From assembly GCA_036346225.1 (NCBI GenBank), contig JARFIW010000494.1, forward strand, positions 186,001 through 250,000: 64,000 nucleotides of DNA. Direction: 5' to 3'. Positions 1 to 10,134 of this stretch are shown here, in pieces. Both the position numbers and the translations under genes were made by a program. This DNA comes from Platerodrilus igneus. Taxonomy: Eukaryota > Arthropoda > Insecta > Coleoptera > Lycidae. Below the pieces are notes generated by a model that searched no databases, had not been told where the DNA came from, and saw nothing but the letters and a program-made list of their open reading frames with translations. The stretch's first letter is position 1; every line of letters starts with the position of its first letter.

Positions 1-426
1 GTATTTTTCCGTCAGTCCACTAAATCAAGGATTTTTCCAAATCCAATTACATCCCAACACAATACCTACATCAGCCTTTAACGTAGAAAACAGACATTAC
101 GAGTATCTCAGATTACCTTTCGGACTAAAGGGCGCACCAGCCACCTTCCAAAGAGTCATGGACAATGTCCTCAGAGACCTTGTAAACAAGATTTGCCTAG
201 TTTACACGAATGGTATAATTATTTATTCAACTTCATTACAGGAACACATGAGTAATCTAAAACAGGTATTTGACAAACTTAAAGAAGCCGGACTAAAAAT
301 TCAATTAGACAAATCAGATTTCTTATGCAAGCAAGTAGAATTCTTAGGTCATGTAATAATGACAGAAGGCATCAAACCGAATAAAAAAGAAAGGTTGCAG
401 CTATAAAAAATTTTCCGATACCCCAG
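1..426 (+). pseudogene. Ty3/gypsy reverse transcriptase fragment
   Basis: The translated strand reads as the middle of a gypsy-type (17.6/297-like) RT: the motif LRLPFGLKGAPATFQRVMD at about 105-160, then the palm region and FLGHVI near 345. The catalytic YxDD box (about 200-215) reads YTNG, so both aspartates are lost and the copy cannot be active. A frameshift near 390 moves the frame before a final IKNFPIPQ-like stretch. It stops abruptly at about 426, where the bases CCCAG are shared with the Polinton sequence that follows, suggesting a microhomology junction. The 5' part lies outside the window. Family call is confident; lineage within Ty3/gypsy is inferred. Confidence 0.9.
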
Positions 427-1362
427 CTTTTTGATGATAAAATGAGTATCATACCCACTCAAATTATGAAAAATTACTGGGATGAAGTTGGGTACTTTAT
501 AATGCAAATTGCAATGGTCATGAGTCGCGAAGCAAAATTTCTTATTTAGGTGGTTGTAGTCCCTCACGCTTTCTTCTCCCAAGGGTGTTTCTACATATAC
601 CGCACTCTACTGCTCTACTTTGTCTAACTGTTCGAGCGGTGCCATCGAGACGTTGGTTTTCAAGATAATTCCTAATCGTTGAGCCTCCCCTTTTATTTTT
701 TCCAAAAACACCTTCGCTGCATAGAACCCCTGTATAACTCGAACTTTAAAAAAGTGTCACCATAACTACATTTAATATAATAAGCAAAGCTATATAGTGT
801 ATGCTCCTGCACGTTGTTTGTGAACGAAATGGAGGAGTTTGGAACAACAGAGCTTATAGGTTTCAGCACCGACGCGAAATCTGCATAAATCGCAAACAGC
901 GTTCGCATCTGTTTGTGGATATTCTTGAATTCCACGATGTTGTTGAATTCATTCGGCATTTTTGTAACCACATGATTACATCCATGCTCTGAATGTTTCC
1001 GAAGTTCCTTTTGGGTACGGAAACAGACCAGTTATTCGTCGCATAACCATTTATGTATGTGTTCCATAGACATTTGTCAACAGACCGAGTTCCCTAGGTT
1101 TTTATTCAATAATAATGACTGTTTCCACTATCTTGGATTTACAACAAGTTAATGTAGCGCGACTTTTTGTTCCTAGCGAAATGTACAGGTTCCACGATTG
1201 ACTTGCCTTCCACCCCAAAAACATTTATACTTGCATCGGTTAACTGCTTGAATATCGGTATAGCAAACATTTTCACCGGTTGTTCAATTCCCTCCGAGTT
1301 TAGAATTGTGCTGTAGTGGGGACATTTAGATACCCTCTCATGATGCTAATCGATTAAATGTA
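420..1362 (-). pseudogene. Polinton/Maverick-type DNA polymerase B, N-terminal part, inverted copy
   Basis: Read on the minus strand from about 1362 down to 420, this matches the N-terminal half of a protein-primed family B polymerase as found in Polintons. An early block contains ASINVFG (about 1230). The exonuclease I box reads IYADFA (about 890), where DFE is expected, so the catalytic glutamate is lost. Next come the NCxxHYKVPxFIPVIFHNLSGYD-type segment and exo II box (NLSGYD, about 470). Several stops and frameshifts break it. Its ends are repeated in inverted orientation in the plus-strand copy that starts at about 1478, so the two halves form a head-to-head pair around about 1363-1477. 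Confidence 0.85.
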
Positions 1363-1477
1363 ACACTGCCACCACCGACCACGCAAAACATGCCAAGTAA
1401 GAGGATTCCCGGAGCGGTGTGTATTTATTAATGTTGACTTCCAGGTACAGCACTATTTTCAAGCTCTATCCGGATGG

Positions 1478-3254
1478 ATTAGCATCCTGAGAGGATATCC
1501 AAATGCCCCCACTACAGTACAATCCTAAACTTGGCGGGAATTGAACAACCAGTGAAAATGTCTTCATCCCAGTAATTTTTCATAATTTGAGTGGGTATGA
1601 TGCTCATTTTATCATCAAAAAGCTGGGATGCAACCAGAAAAGCGTTAGCGTCATAACAAATTACAAAGATACGTACATCTTGTTCACCAAAAATATCAAT
1701 CTAGATGATGATATCATGGAAGATGATGAAGAGGGAGATACGGGCTCCATTCAACTTCGATTCATCGGCCCTCTTCGGTTCAAAGTATCGCCCTTAAACA
1801 AATTGGCAAAAAGTTTGAACTCTGGTCAATTTGTGGAACTGCGAAAGTATTTCCCTGAGGATTATGGATTCAAACTGGTAAAGGAAAAAAGGTATGTTCC
1901 CGTACGATTATATTACGGTCGTATCTGTCTATAAAAAGTATAAAAAGTCGTTACCAGCAAAGAAATCATTTTATAACAAGCTGACATTTCCTTTGGAGAG
2001 TACGGATGCGCGTAGAAGGAGTGGGATATCTTCCAAATGGAAGCACTCGGGGAATACAGCAATATGTATTTGAAGACAGACGTCTTGTTGTTGACCAATA
2101 TCTTTGAAAATTTGCAGAACGTGTGCATGAAGACATCTGACCTCGACCCCTGCCAGTACCTGACCGCACCTAGCATTAGCTAGGAAGCAATCTTAAAATA
2201 CACCAACGTTAAACTGAAATTGATCACCGACATTGGTATGCATAATTTCGTGAGGGCTAGCATAACAGGCGGTCTCATACAATGCGGCGGAAGATACGCC
2301 AGGGTCAACAACAAATGTACGAACGATTACAATGCCAACGAACCTTCCAGTTACTTGATGTACCTCAACGCCAACAATTTATATGGGTGGGCTATGAGTC
2401 AACATCTGCCCATTAGCGGTTTTAGGTGGTAGAACTAAACCAAAGTTGACCGCTTCAAGTAAGAAATTATGGATATTCTTGAAACCTGTAAAATGAGTTA
2501 CGTATTAGAAGTAGACTTCGAGAAGAGTAGACCTGAAGAACTACATGGTCCAAATATCGATCTACCCTTCTGACCCGAAACTAAAAAATGGGCATGTGCT
2601 GATTTTAAGAACCCGAAACTGCTCGTCACGCTAAAAAAATAAGAAAAATTACGTGATCCATTACAGAAACCGCCAAGACTGCTTGAAAAATGGACTACGG
2701 CTCATAGTAGTCCATAGAGTCATGCAATTCGAACAGTCCCCATGATTGAAAACGTACATCAACTTGAACACCGGGTTAGGAACATTAGATAAAAGTGCGT
2801 TCGAAAAGAATTTCTATAAGTTGAAGAACAATGCCAACTTCGGTAAAGCTATGGAGACTGTGGACAAACGCTTCGATATCAAGGTCGTGACTAGGTGGGA
2901 ACCGGTAGGAAACAAACTGTGCACGATTACTATAATTGCCCGTCCCAACTTTAATAGATGTACAGTACTGAGTCAGAATTTGGTTATCTTACAAATGGAT
3001 CTAGTGAAAGTGATGTACAATACACCTATGTATGCCGGATTTTCGTATACTAGACCGCTCTTAAACTAAAATGTACGAATTCTATTACAGTGTAATGCGG
3101 CGAATGTATGATAGCCAAATTAAACTCCCCTATACAGATACGGACTCTCCAGTTTGTAGTGTCCAAACTGATGACTTACATTTAGAAATTAGTGCAAACA
3201 TAACAACTTTAATACCAGTGATTATCCGATAGACAATAGATACAATATTCCCTT
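1478..3254 (+). pseudogene. Polinton/Maverick-type DNA polymerase B, exonuclease to palm part
   Basis: Starts with the same segment as the inverted copy (the GIEQPVKM-like block near 1535), then jumps directly to FHNLSGYDAHFIIKKLG at about 1575. The DNA for the exo I region is therefore deleted here. Polymerase motifs follow in order: motif A as YLNANNLYGWAM near 2360 (the usual YLDANN has D to N), motif B as NFYKLKNNANFGKAME near 2805, and motif C YTDTDS near 3132, which is intact. Stops at about 1934, 2183, 2433 and beyond show it is dead. The reading is cut at 3254 by a LINE insertion and resumes at 5761. Confidence 0.88.
3248..3254. repeat. Target-site duplication, left copy (TTCCCTT)
   Basis: TTCCCTT occurs here and at 5754-5760. 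Joining the two sides at this heptamer restores polymerase B coding (NIP, then LVNRKMIGKF), which dates the enclosed insertion after the polymerase. Confidence 0.8.
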
Positions 3255-3266
3255 CATCATCATTAG

Positions 3267-3612
3267 GTCTTCAGTCCTAGAACTGGTTAGACGCGTACCA
3301 TCGTTGTTCCCTATTCTGAACTAACCTACAGATTTCCCTGAAATATGCACAGTTGGCATCTATAACTGTCTGATCTAGGTCTACATCTACCTCTTTTTTC
3401 CTATCTCTGCTTGTAATATATCACATACTATTCCCCAAAAATGCCTTAGAACGTATTCCGCCCTACTATTTCTCTTTTTCCCCAGATATCCTTGTTCCCA
3501 TACTATTTCTGTAACTTATTTGTTATTATCTTTGTCTGTCCATGCTATCGTCCTCATACATCTGGAGCATTTCAAAAGACTGCTACCGTTTTTGTGTCTG
3601 CATTTCAGCCAA
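3267..3612 (-). pseudogene. LINE RT C-terminal fragment, extra 3' copy
   Basis: The minus-strand translation parallels the C-terminal tail of the LINE at 4728-5160 (conserved words such as HGQ, RLAQ/RNQW and RRRPRL-like basic stretches) but is more decayed. It begins right at the CATCATCATT tail by the left target duplication, so it represents the true 3' end of the inserted element. Homology ends at about 3612, where an unrelated 51-bp repeat starts. Confidence 0.65.
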
Positions 3613-3613
3613 C

Positions 3614-3665
3614 ATTTTTTAACATGTTTCTATTTATACAATTGAGAGGATGGTTATTAAAGAAG
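3614..3665 (+). repeat. 51-bp sequence shared with 54065-54118 in inverse orientation
   Basis: The sequence from ACATTTTTTAACATG through GGTTATTAAAG is essentially identical to the reverse complement of about 54067-54117. Flanks on both sides differ. At 54 kb it abuts a Penelope-like RT. Function unknown. Confidence 0.7.
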
Positions 3666-3770
3666 TGTGCGATTGCATTATTGAAAGGCTTAAGTAGTCT
3701 TTTTTTTTATATTTATTTTGAGGGGGAAAATTCATTATGATTTAAGTTACCTCTTTGGTAGATTTTAACA

Positions 3771-4190
3771 TGGTTCTGAGGCGACTCTATGGCGGGTTTA
3801 CACTTGTCAGATACCACTGTTGTTCTATGAAGATTGTATATGGATCTGAGGCGACCCTATGGCGGGTTTACACTTGTCAGATACCAATGTTGTTCTATGA
3901 AGATTGTATATGGATCTGAGGCGACCCTATGGCGGGGTTACACTTGTCAGATACCAATGTTGTTCTATGAAGATTGTATATGGATCTGAGGCGACCCTAT
4001 GGCGGGTTTACACTTGTCAGATACCAATGTTGTTCTATGAAGATTGTATATGGATCTGAGGCGACCCTATGGCGAGTTTACACTTGTCAGATACCAATAC
4101 TGTTCAACGGAGATTGTATATGGTTTTGAGGTAACCTTATTGTGGATTTATACTTGTCGGATACCAGTGCTGTTTTACAAGGATTGTTAA
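3771..4190. repeat. Minisatellite, 70-bp unit, six copies
   Basis: Units start at 3771, 3841, 3911, 3981, 4051 and 4121, exactly 70 bp apart, each beginning TGGATCTGAGGCGACC or a close variant. Copies 2-5 are nearly identical; the last is degenerate. It lies inside the LINE insertion between the two C-terminal copies. Confidence 0.95.
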
Positions 4191-4500
4191 TATGCTTATT
4201 TTTATGTAATTAGTTATTTTATGTATAAATAGAAATCATGTATGTAGGCTGTATTTCATGTTAATATTGCAAGGAAAATCCAGGAAAAACTTGCAATGCT
4301 ACCTAGATATTGTGGGCATTTGATTTTCATTTGTTATTTCTTTTAGTAATGGAATTCATTGTTTACTGAAAGTCCCGGATTCGTTTGCAACGCAGTTATT
4401 TTTATGTAGGGTTATATAGGCAGCTTCTTTGATTTTGCGATTTGGTGGTTTTCTTCTTTTTCTTCTTTTCAGGGAGTATGTGTATTCAGCTCGTTCCCTT
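4191..4500. other. Gene-free spacer inside the LINE insertion
   Basis: AT-rich, with long T runs around 4440-4470. No reading frame, repeat or RNA signal that I can support. Confidence 0.5.
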
Positions 4501-4509
4501 TCTATTGTT

Positions 4510-5747
4510 TTCTAATTTTATACCCTATTTTACCGAGATTCAGTGAAGGAGGTTAAGCAACCTGTGGCTACCAAGATCCCCCAACACTTAGACATTTGCC
4601 GAAATAATGGATTTCTAGTAAATCCTTTCACACACTTAACATTATTCGAGAATATTGCCCAACCAATTCTTGTAGTTACTTATAATAATCATCATGTTTA
4701 CGCACAGTTATCTTTTCGTCATTAGTTTATCCATCTTGGGATTGGTTGGATGCGTACCTCCATTGATTTCTATTCTGGGCTAGCCTACACATCTCCCTGA
4801 AACCTCTACAGCCTACATCTTTTACTATCTGTGTGCAGTAGTCTAATCTAGGTCTGCCTCTTCTTCTCTTTTTCCTATCTCTGCTTCTAAAATATTCCGC
4901 ACTATTCCCTCATGCCGTAGTATGTGGCCTATCATCCTATCTCTCCTATTTTTACCGTTTTCCACATATTTCTTTCTTCCCCTACCATTTTAGTACCTCT
5001 TCGTTCTTAACTTTGTCTGTCCATGATATCTTCATCATACGCCTGTAACACCACATTTCAAAGGCTTCTACCTTTTCTTGTCCGCTTCTCCTACTGTCCA
5101 GGCTTCACAGCCGTACAGTGCTGTGCTCCACACATATGTTTTAAGCAATCTTTTCCTTGTTTCTATGTTTGTGGTCTTTGAGCACAATAGTTGCTTTTCT
5201 TGTTAAATGTAGCACGACCTTGTGCTAATCTTTGTTTTATATCTTTTGTGCTTTTCCCATCTTGCGTTATTTGGCTTCCTAGGTAGCAGAAATCCTTAAC
5301 CTCTTGTAAGTTCGGGTTAAATACTTGTATTCTTGTTTTTGATTTATTTTCCCCACCTTTGCAAACTAGAACTTTAGTTTTAGTTTTGTTAATTTTCATA
5401 CCGTATCTCTCTGTTAGAACCGTTTCCATTTCAGAAAGAGCTGCTTCTAACTCTTCCTTGCTAGATGCTAATACCGCTATATCATCTGCAAATCTAAGCA
5501 TATCAATTTTTTGTCCCTGCATAGTAATTCCAAATGTCTTTCTGCATTTGACAGTATTCATTGCCTCTTCTATGTACAAGTTAAAAATCAATGGGGATAG
5601 GGCACATCCCTGTCTCACCCCTTTCCTAATGTTTACTTCTCTACGTTCCTGCTCTAATTCTATTACTGCTGTTTGCTCTTTGTATAAGCTATGTACTATT
5701 CGTCTATCCCTATAACTCATTCCAATCCTTTTGAGTATTTCAAACAT
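4510..5747 (-). pseudogene. APE-type LINE reverse transcriptase, 5'-truncated copy with 3' UTR
   Basis: The open part (5747 to 5163, 194 residues) starts in the palm: RKGVRQGCALSPLIFN, then the intact catalytic box RFADDIAVL at about 5495, then thumb sequence to a frameshift near 5210. The frame then continues as NIETRKRLLKTYVWS and the basic C-terminal tail to about 4728. The 3' UTR (4510-4728) matches the 3' UTR copies at 63.3-63.9 kb. The same LINE family recurs at 9.8-14.2 kb and 60.6-63.3 kb, where the endonuclease is present. Truncation at 5753 is typical of target-primed insertion. Clade not assigned. Confidence 0.88.
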
Positions 5748-5760
5748 TTTTTTTTCCCTT

Positions 5761-6095
5761 AGTTAATAGAAAATGATAGGTAAGTTTAAAAATGAAATAA
5801 ACGATGATTTAGTGTTAGAGTTCATGGGCGCTGAAGCCAAGAGCTATTGCAAAAGTGAGAAGGATGTTATAAAATAATTAAAGATGTGAGTCATAGTGTG
5901 GTGAATAACATTAATGTGAATAGTTTTAAGGAGGTGGTTAAAAATAAAATGTGTCCTCAGGCATACAGTGACATCTATAAGAAACGCTAAACATGGACTT
6001 TACACGAAGCTTATGAATAGGATCAGTTTTTACGGGAATGATGACAAACGTTTTATTATTCCCGAAATTGTTAATACGTACGCCTGGGGCACAAA
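5761..6095 (+). pseudogene. Polinton/Maverick-type DNA polymerase B, C-terminal part
   Basis: Resumes the polymerase after the LINE: VNRKMIGKFKNEIND at 5763-5807, then a block resembling EFMGxxxKSYC, and near 5970-6090 the C-terminal signature AKHGLYTKLMNRISF followed by NDDKRFIIP and TYAWG, which ends family B polymerases of Polintons. Stops at about 5874 and a frameshift near 5985 disable it. Codon content and decay match the 1478-3254 part, so I treat the three pieces as one original gene. Confidence 0.85.
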
Positions 6096-7420
6096 AAATA
6101 GACGCTTCTTATTTCGTCTAGTTTTAAATTATGTGTATATTAGTTGTAGGTTTCTATCCTGTACCTTTCCCAATTCTAGTTTCGTACCCTCTTATCCAGG
6201 CAGGCATTGTGATACCTCCACGTGGTGCCTGCTAGGCAACTGAATATTTTGGTGAAAATATGTTTAGTTGGCTTACACACTTCCTTAGACCTTAACCTTC
6301 TTGTTAGTTATAATATCGCATTTTCTTCATTTACGTTTCTAATACTTTTTCTATTTTGTTATTTATTATTTCTTTTGCTGATTCGAAAATTTTTGAGAGT
6401 GGCTTTGGTTAAAAATATGATAGGGCCAGAAAGTGTTGCGAAAAAAAATATGGTGCTCTCGGTCTAAATTTGGGGTCTATGCCTGCGGAAGCATGAGGTG
6501 GTCGGGGTATTTTACTGAGACTAAACTTGTATTACGAAAAAATCTTGGACGCCACAGAGTCTATGACAAAAAAAAAAGGTCATCTTAAGGGTAGACGCAG
6601 AAAAGCTTTAAGAGAATTATATTGACTTGATTTTAGATGTATGGTAGTTTAATAATTTTCTCAATTTTATCATCTTAAATAAAGTTAATAGACTACTTAT
6701 TTTTATTAAATTTTCCAAATAAAACGATCTGAGTTTTGGCTAACATCTAATAAAAAATTAATTTCTCTTCATTTTTGTACAAAATTAATGGTGTATATAC
6801 AACAGCATAAAAGTGAATGCTGATCAAATTATTAAGTACGCAAAAATAAAATAATTAACAGACTGACGTTCTCGTCTAAATTCTAGCAACCCACGTAGCA
6901 TATAGTGCATTATGTAATTGCCTAAAACTAAATTGTTACAATTTTCAGATTTTATCAGGTTCCAATTATCACAGCAGATGCTAGTGAAGTTTGTTTTACT
7001 TATTTGTAACATAAGCACCAGATAAAATTAATATTGATAAATGTTTTAATTTATGTTTTTTATTTTTAAGCTTAAGGTGGTAGTCCTAAGAGAGAGGAGG
7101 CGCTTAGAGGTGGTGCGTGGTGAAAAAATTATTTGTTTTACCGTAAAGTAACAGATAAATTAAAAATGGAATCTGTGCATTATACAATAATACGAGATGC
7201 GTAAGTAATTATATGCTTTGCTTGCAGGCAGCAAGGATTTGATTCCCGTTTGAGTCAATTTTTTTCTCTAAAAACCTGTGGTGAAATGTATGTACAGGAT
7301 GGAGCAAAAGTGGGTATGTATAGAATGAGTCAAAAATCGTGACGTATAAAAAAATGGCCGATGACGGATGTAACGTAAGAAAAATATGGCGGATGACAGA
7401 TGTGACGTAAGAAAAAAATG
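6096..7420. other. Gene-free AT-rich stretch
   Basis: May include decayed Polinton flank: a short basic frame (GRRRKALREL) ends near 6628, and an AATAAAG polyadenylation-like signal follows at about 6678. Short frames at 6222-6467 and 6824-7018 (minus) match nothing I recognise. A two-copy, about 35-bp duplication (GGCxGATGACxGATGTxACG) lies at 7353-7415. Confidence 0.5.
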
Positions 7421-7724
7421 GTGTTATCGTTAATGAATTTTCCCATTAAAAACGATTACTGTTGTTTACTTTCCCATTAAAAAAGATTAATGTTAATGAG
7501 TTTTCCATTAAAAAGCAATTAGTGTTAATGAGTTTGTCCCATTAAAAAACGATTAGTGTTAATAAGTTTTCCCATTAAAGAACGATTAGTGCTAATAAGC
7601 TTTCCCATTAAGAAAAACTTAAAGTGCTAATGGGTTTTTCCATTAAAGAACGATTAGTGCTAATAAGTTTCCCCATTAGAGAACGATTAGTGCTAATGAG
7701 TCTTCCCATTAAAAAACGATTAGT
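7421..7724. repeat. Minisatellite, about 35-bp unit, about nine degenerate copies
   Basis: Repeats of a unit like GTGCTAATGAGTTTTCCC followed by ATTAAAAAACGATTA. Copies differ by a few bases each, with unit length about 33-36 bp. An open frame at 7624-7809 is only the array read through. Confidence 0.9.
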
Positions 7725-8759
7725 GGCGCTGTTTCGATGGCGCCGTCCCATGCTGCCTGTCATCCTCTACCGACTTAATATTCTTTCTAAAAGGATGTTA
7801 CAGTTGTAAGGCATCTAAAGTAATAAATGTCAATCAAACTTTATACACAATTGAAGATTTGAAACTTAAATATTCATTTTTAATAGTTTTCAATGTATGA
7901 GCAATCATGTATGAGTTGCCTCTCAGGATGATTCTAAATAAATGTAACGTCTAAGATCCACAGAATTCACTAATTAGGTTTATTTAAGAGAAATAAATTT
8001 ATAGTGGCAACCTAGCGTTTTAATTTTGTGATGTCACCGCATAATTAACGTGAACAGCCTATATAAACTTTGAATAATTTGAGAAAATTTAAAGAAGTTG
8101 ACTGCATTGACCGGAATCCTTACAAAAAAGCGTGTCGATGTAGTTTATCGAAGGTCTTTTGACTTCTAAAATACCAATATAGTAACTAAAATAGTAATCA
8201 GAAACCAATATAGTCTAAAAATATGTGGAATTTTCAAAAGATGTCTGTATAGGATTAAAGCTGCAATAAATGGTTTTGAATATTCTAGAAAGCAGAAAAA
8301 TGATTTCAAATGAAACATTAAATTTCTGAGAATACATATATTTTAAGAAATGTGGTATTTGCAGTAGATGTCGACGAAGAGCTAAAGCTGCAAAAATTTC
8401 TTTAGGGTTTTATTAGAATGATCTCAAATTATGATCTTGAATTTTCGAAAATGCTTGGCTTGGTCAATTTATGTTAAAAAATATAATCTTAATAAAATAT
8501 TTTAACGTGTAAATGTATATCTTTAAAAATAAATTTTTTACATATACTAGAAAGCGATACTTTTTATACCTCATCATACTCATTCGATAAAAAGAACTAA
8601 AACATTTCCCATACAAACAATATTTTTCTCAATTTAATCGTTAAATTCACCATTGTGTTTAAAACAATTGATAAAATCACTTCATCCGTATGTATAACAT
8701 ATATTTAAGGTTCAAGGGATTCCTAGTAAAGAAATTGAAAGACATAAATTGAAAGAAGT
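7725..8759. other. Gene-free AT-rich stretch
   Basis: No reading frame above background and no repeat structure that I can support. Confidence 0.5.
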
Positions 8760-9090
8760 CGATGTTTCGCAGTAGGGTGAAAAATTATGAAGAAAGTTAT
8801 AACATACAATCTCTCTCTATGAATTTTAATATTTTGAATAATAAAACTACATGTTTCAGGCCTCAGGCGTGGCCCATCCTCAGGTTAACAATAAATTAAA
8901 ATTACTTTCAGCTTTATAAAACTGAACAATCTTTAATATACAAATTCCTTAAAAAACGTGGCGATTTAATAAATTACCTTACCTATTAAGATATAGGGAA
9001 GAAAAAATGTATGTCATTAATATTAATATGAGTGTTGCATTATCTTAAAAATATTTTAAATATACAGCCTCCCCATAGAAGAAAATCCAT
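8760..9090 (-). repeat. Penelope-like terminal segment (pLTR-like), copy 1
   Basis: This stretch is the reverse complement of about 14795-15070, through the ribozyme-like core and a flank including ATCGCCAC and GATTGTTCAG. Penelope-like elements carry hammerhead motifs in such pseudo-LTRs, and the second copy lies beside Penelope coding fragments, so I assign it to that class by inference. Confidence 0.65.
8822..8905 (-). ncRNA. Hammerhead-ribozyme-like motif in Penelope-like segment, copy 1
   Basis: On the minus strand the core reads CUGAGGA (fits CUGANGA), then GGGCC and GGCCU arms that can pair as stem II, then GAAAC. A tiny stem III (AAAC with GUUU, loop AUGUA) follows, then a UAU near the expected cleavage position. 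The AU-rich flanks (AAUUUUAAU and AUUAAAAUU) can form stem I. An extra unpaired U follows CUGAGGA. Type I minimal hammerheads are known in Penelope-like elements; activity here is inferred. Confidence 0.6.
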
Positions 9091-9352
9091 GGAGGGACCA
9101 AAAACAGTCAAAAATTTAAAATAACAAATTTTACAAGTTAACGTTCATAGACATTAGACAAAATGGACAAAAGCTCGGTCATTGTGAATATAACAGTTGT
9201 ATTGAACATAGTTACCAACTTAATTATTACCAACACAAGTTCTATCTATAGATTTAAGGAAAATAAGGTTGTGGTCAAAGTTCGCCATCTCATTCAAACA
9301 AAATTCATTGTAATGCTTTCTAATCTTAAACATCTCTAAATAATTAAGGTTC

Positions 9353-9560
9353 ATCATCATCATTTGGTTTTTTGTTTTCGACCTTACTTAAGGTCGGTTT
9401 GACGAATCTCTAACTTCTTTTCTATTCTGTGCTAATCTAAAACGTTCTACAAACCCTTCACAACCTAAATTTTTAATAATTTGACTAATATAGCTTGGTC
9501 TAGGTATTCCTATACGCTTCCATCTTTTTCTTATCTCCCTGGCTCTATATAGATATTAGC
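9353..9560 (-). pseudogene. LINE 3'-end fragment with (CAT)n tail
   Basis: Homologous in direct orientation to the C-terminal coding end of the neighbouring LINE at 9780-9880 (shared stretches such as CCCTTCACAACCTAAAT and TTTGACTAATATAGCTT). It begins with CATCATCATCATTT, which in minus orientation is an (ATG)n 3' tail. Same arrangement as the extra copy at 3255-3612. Confidence 0.65.
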
Positions 9561-9774
9561 AACCTGATTGTTATTAAAAAACTCCAAAATGTTTACATGA
9601 TTCCCATTTAGAAGGATATAAAATATTACCTGGTTATCCCCTCCAAAAAAGGAAAAGTGTTAAATTATATGTTATGGTAAGGCTTAAGCAACGAATCGCT
9701 GCCAACATGCCAGACCGCTAACTAATTGTGAGTTATGTCATGGTGACATTTAGTTAACTGATTTTTATTTATCT

Positions 9775-10134
9775 AACAGCCCTAAATTCTTTTCTATTTT
9801 GAGCTAGTCTAGAAAGGTCTACATACCCTTCACAACCTAAATCTCTAATAATTTGACTAATATAGCTTTATCTAGGCCTTCCTACTCTATTTTTATTTGG
9901 TAGTCTATAATCGAAGACCTTACTAAATAGTCCCTCATGTTTTAACTGGTGATCTGTCATTCTATTTCTCCTGATCTTTAATTGTTTCCACATCTATCTG
10001 TCCAACTAATCTTTAACATTCTTCTATATCTTTTTCTTATCTACCTCTTTAATTGTCCAAGTCTCACTACCGTATAATAGAATGCTCCATACGTACGACT
10101 TTAAGATACTTTTTCTATTATCTAAACTAATACT
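9775..10134 (-). pseudogene. LINE RT C-terminal tail
   Basis: The minus strand reads RKSILKSYVWSILLYG, then WTIKEVDKKK, then a decayed basic tail. This follows the thumb region and matches the equivalent part of the LINE at 5.0-5.2 kb. It is separated from the rest of the RT only by the solo LTR. Confidence 0.75.

Larger units (their letters stand above)
3255..5753 (-). mobile_element. Composite LINE insertion inside Polinton polymerase B
   Basis: Everything between the two TTCCCTT copies is foreign to the polymerase. In minus orientation it runs from a 5'-truncated RT (5747) through the 3' region to a short (ATG)n-like tail at 3255-3266. It holds two homologous copies of the RT C-terminal region (4728-5160 and 3267-3612), a 51-bp sequence shared with 54.1 kb, and a 70-bp tandem array. 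One target duplication around all of this suggests one insertion event or later rearrangement inside it. Confidence 0.7.

Noticed and set aside
3771..4190. CRISPR-like array
   Set aside because: Units are contiguous 70-bp repeats without variable spacers, in eukaryotic DNA.
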